In this document: positions 61,762 through 64,000 of the stretch, one piece after another
Position numbering within the stretch: the first letter of the stretch is position 1
How the letters are laid out: each line of letters starts with the position of its first letter
From: Pristimantibacillus sp052113225
GTDB taxonomy: Bacteria > Bacillota > Bacilli > Paenibacillales > Paenibacillaceae
Direction of reading: 5' to 3'
Assembly (NCBI RefSeq): GCF_052113225.1
Contig: NZ_JBFRCT010000004.1
Location: 186,001-250,000 of the forward strand
DNA: 64,000 bases
The notes under the pieces: generated by a model
Seen by the model: the letters and a program-made list of their open reading frames with translations, nothing else
Database searches by the model: none
What the model was told of the DNA's origin: nothing
Translations under genes and position numbers: made by a program

Positions 61762-61804
61762 AAAGCGGAAGGCATGAGGCAGTCTGCTTCATACCTTCCG
61801 CTTT
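61762..61804 (-). terminator. Intercistronic hairpin after the binding-protein gene
   Basis: AAAGCGGAAGG / CCTTCCGCTTT with a 21-base loop, between the binding-protein stop and the permease ribosome site. It could partly terminate or stabilise the upstream mRNA. Confidence 0.6.
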
Positions 61805-61818
61805 CTGCTGCTTGTTTC

Positions 61819-63543
61819 TTACTTAGTCGACCAGTTTTGAATACGCCATTGAATCTGCTCATTGATGCGGTCTTCGTATGCTTTTACATTGATTTTCTTA
61901 TACTCATCCACATAGTCCTGCCATACTTTATCGAATTGATCCGGTTTGGACATGATCGCTCTAGGCAGGAATTTGAGAGAAGCATCTGTCATTTTCTTGT
62001 TAGCGATCGAAGCATCCGAACCATCAATCAGGTCGATCTGCCACGCCGGGTAGTAGATCGGGTTATCTGGTGGTGAAGAGAAGAACTCCGTCCATGTTTT
62101 ATGTCCGTAAGCACTCAGTACCTCTTTGTCGACATCTTTCAAGCTGTCATAGAACTCTTGCGGGTCGCCGCCTGGTGTTGTTGCATTGCCGTCGCTCAAA
62201 GTACCTTCGAGTTTTGGAAGGTAAGTGAAGATACCGTTGCCAAGGTTAGCAAGCTTCCAAGCTGGGTCGTCATATTGTGTACGTTGCTCAGGAGTACGGG
62301 TGAATTTGCCGTCTGCGCCAACGGAGTAGTCAACGCCTTCTTCGCCCCAAGTGAACATTTTTTGATACCTCTCATCCATCAAAGCTTCCAACGCTTGGAT
62401 AATGCGAGTAGGATCTTTTGCATCGACAGAAATACCAAAGCCATTATTCAAGTTAATCGGTGCACGGTCACGATAGTAGTCTTTCGTGCTTGCATCATAG
62501 ACAAGCGGGAAACCTACATACGTGCGTTCCGATTTGTTTTGCGTATTGAGAGAATCCTCAGCTGTCTGGAAATTCCAGTGCTGATCGAACATACCGAGTA
62601 CACGGCCGGTTGTCAGCTTAGCGAGGTATTGGTCATAGTTTTGCGTGAAGGCTTCTTTATCCATCAAACCTTCGTTGTACAGATTGTTCAGCTCTTTGTA
62701 GTAAGTTTTCGAAATGTCTTTATCTGCGAAGACGCTTGCAACACCGTTGTCGACTACGACGCCGCCATCATTTGGATGTCCAGTCAAATGCTCTGGAGCA
62801 TTAAGCAGGCCGAATGTACGCCAGTCAGATGCAAGTGTCGAGAAGCCGATTGTTGGCTGTCCGTCGATCTCAGGATATTTCGCTGCATAATCACGAATCA
62901 GTTTCATATAGTCATCAAGCGTTTGCAGTTTTGGATACCCAAATTCCTTCAAAACCGCTTTTTGAATATAGAAGGCTGGGCCGCTGTACCAGGTTTCATT
63001 CACTTCGCCTTGGAAGGCACCATAATTCGGCAGCCAGTAAATATGGCCGTCAGACGGATCTTTCATTTGATTCCAGTATTTCGCATAATGCTCTTTCAGC
63101 TTTGGAGCATATTGTTCAATAAGATCTTCAAGCGGAATGACCGCGCCCGAAGTTACAAGTTTCGGATTAGCTGTGATCAGGTCAGGGTAGTCGCCGCCGG
63201 CAATCATAACGCCTAGCTTTTGCTCCAGATCGCCAACCAGGAATTCCTGCTTAAACGTAATGCCCAGTTCATCTTTAATCGTTTTGAACAGCTTGTTGTC
63301 AGGTGTAGGTGCTTGACCAGGAGCACCAATGAATGCTGAAATCTCAATTGGTTTCAGTGCTTCGTCCGTCGCCTCCGGGCTGCTTGTATTCTCACTGTTA
63401 GTTGCAGCATTAGACGGTGCCGTCGAAGCATTACTGCTGTTATTCCCACCGTTATTGCCATTACTGCAGGCCGTTGCGGTTAAGGTTAATGCGAGAGCGA
63501 TTGCCATGGATGTCAATAATGGTTTATTTACTTTAACCCCCAT
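61819..63543 (-). CDS. ABC transporter substrate-binding lipoprotein (LipO type)
   Basis: Large binding lipoprotein of 574 aa. The signal ends ATAC (Cys26), a slightly unusual lipobox lacking Leu at -3, followed by an Asn/Ser/Thr linker. Features such as YWLPNYGAFQGEVNETWY near residue 168 and FNKVWQDYV-like FDKVWQDYVDEYKKI near the end match binding proteins of LplB/LplC systems. GGAGGAG precedes the ATG and a cre-like site lies just upstream, implying glucose repression. Ligand unknown. Confidence 0.92.
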   Translation of the reverse strand: MGVKVNKPLLTSMAIALALTLTATACSNGNNGGNNSSNASTAPSNAATNSENTSSPEATDEALKPIEISAFIGAPGQAPTPDNKLFKTIKDELGITFKQEFLVGDLEQKLGVMIAGGDYPDLITANPKLVTSGAVIPLEDLIEQYAPKLKEHYAKYWNQMKDPSDGHIYWLPNYGAFQGEVNETWYSGPAFYIQKAVLKEFGYPKLQTLDDYMKLIRDYAAKYPEIDGQPTIGFSTLASDWRTFGLLNAPEHLTGHPNDGGVVVDNGVASVFADKDISKTYYKELNNLYNEGLMDKEAFTQNYDQYLAKLTTGRVLGMFDQHWNFQTAEDSLNTQNKSERTYVGFPLVYDASTKDYYRDRAPINLNNGFGISVDAKDPTRIIQALEALMDERYQKMFTWGEEGVDYSVGADGKFTRTPEQRTQYDDPAWKLANLGNGIFTYLPKLEGTLSDGNATTPGGDPQEFYDSLKDVDKEVLSAYGHKTWTEFFSSPPDNPIYYPAWQIDLIDGSDASIANKKMTDASLKFLPRAIMSKPDQFDKVWQDYVDEYKKINVKAYEDRINEQIQWRIQNWSTK

Positions 63544-63594
63544 TTGCTTCTCCTCCTATGAATTGTGATCTTTGCTTCTTCATTATGAAGTAGA

Positions 63595-63608
63595 TGTATG
63601 CGTTTACA
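63595..63608 (+). promoter_or_regulatory. cre-like catabolite repression site
   Basis: TGTATGCGTTTACA differs from the CcpA consensus TGWAARCGYTWNCW at one position and lies 52 bases upstream of the binding-protein start. Confidence 0.55.
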
Positions 63609-63635
63609 TCATAATCAGAGTTAAGCATTATCCCC

Positions 63636-64000
63636 CTACGATTTAAGGTCCATTATTGTTTTTTTATACTCCGCAAGCTTCATCCCGTATTTCTTCTCAA
63701 ACTGCTTCAAGAAATGCTGATAGCTGCAGTAGCCTAGACGCTCTGCAAGTGCTGCCCCGGAAATCTCTTGTGTATGCAGCTGCTCCTTCGCTTCCTCCAT
63801 CCGTAGACCATGGATAAACTCATGAATGCTAAAACCGTATTTCCTCGTGAAGGCCTGACCCAAGTAGACCGGATTCATGAAAAAGATTTCCGCGATTTCC
63901 TTCACTGTAATCGATTGACGGTAATGCTGGCGCAAATAGCCCTCTACCTTAGCTATCGTTCCGCCATACTGCCTGTTGCGAAGCTTAGACAGCTCCTCTC
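63636..64000 (-). CDS. AraC-type response regulator (YesN-like), C-terminal part; N-terminus beyond window
   Basis: The frame is open to the right edge, so only the last 120 residues are visible. They form an AraC DNA-binding domain: SITVKEIAEIFFMNPVYLGQ and LAERLGYCSYQHFLKQFEKK are its two helix-turn-helix units, preceded by KVEGYLRQHY, the usual hinge of YesN-type proteins. It is upstream of the ABC importer and is probably its activator. Whether it has a receiver domain cannot be seen. Confidence 0.85.
   Translation of the reverse strand, partial: EELSKLRNRQYGGTIAKVEGYLRQHYRQSITVKEIAEIFFMNPVYLGQAFTRKYGFSIHEFIHGLRMEEAKEQLHTQEISGAALAERLGYCSYQHFLKQFEKKYGMKLAEYKKTIMDLKS

Noticed and set aside
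62101..63216. Plus-strand open frame of 371 codons
   Set aside because: It is antisense to the binding-protein gene, shows no family features and has no ribosome site.

Overview
The window looks like a chromosomal stretch of an endospore-forming, Gram-positive plant-polysaccharide degrader, most likely Paenibacillus or a close relative. The basis is a tricistronic spore-germination operon, a YhcN/YlaJ-type lipoprotein, a caa3 oxidase operon, YesM/YesN and LplB/LplC/LipO-type genes, a very large SLH-anchored glycosidase, strong AGGAGG ribosome binding sites and moderate GC. Almost all the glycan genes are on the minus strand.

Region 1 (1-12.4 kb) is a sugar-acid/decorated-polysaccharide locus. 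It holds a TRAP transporter (dctQ-dctM-dctP, the last cut by the window edge), a divergent KdgF-like cupin, a GH115 alpha-glucuronidase, a membrane-bound AraC regulator, and a LipO/LplB/LplC-type ABC importer with a CE12 acetylesterase coupled to it. Three sites share one promoter/operator layout (TTCGGAA, 22 bases, GTCTATTG). Two are followed by identically spaced -10 boxes, before the ABC operon and before GH115.

Region 2 (12.4-21 kb) is mixed: an alpha/beta esterase, an intergenic repeat cluster, a TetR plus MMPL exporter pair, an SPL-like radical SAM gene with a LexA-type SOS box on its promoter, a sugar isomerase/epimerase-like protein, RNase J and two very small genes.

Region 3 (about 21.3-39.6 kb) is a visibly more GC-rich fructan locus that looks like an inserted island. 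Gene remnants lie at both edges: an FnIII fragment on the left, and a LacI-like fragment plus a short membrane fragment on the right. It encodes a 2223-residue surface fructanase (signal peptide, six CBM66-like modules, GH32, Ig-like, ricin-type lectin, SLH), an ABC substrate-binding lipoprotein, a YesM/YesN two-component pair, a cytoplasmic GH32, a membrane-anchored GH32, two ABC permeases and a fructokinase. Together these give surface capture and cleavage, import, intracellular hydrolysis and phosphorylation.

Region 4 (40.5-51.7 kb) has a GntR(YtrA)-controlled ABC operon with two different ATPases and then the cytochrome caa3 operon ctaCDEFG plus a DUF420 gene. Region 5 (51.7-59.4 kb) holds an MFS transporter, an aldo/keto reductase divergent from an HxlR regulator, and a gerA-type germination operon with an extra small membrane protein. 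Region 6 (59.8-64 kb) is a third ABC sugar importer with a YesN-type regulator running off the right edge. None of the three ABC sugar importers has an ATPase here, so they probably use a shared MsmX-type ATPase encoded elsewhere.

A family of repeated hairpins ending in T5 plus a Shine-Dalgarno sequence sits inside three unrelated operons (42.7, 45.5 and 60.7 kb). This and the shared AraC-type promoter are the most notable non-coding signals. All calls come from reading the sequence; no database search was run.
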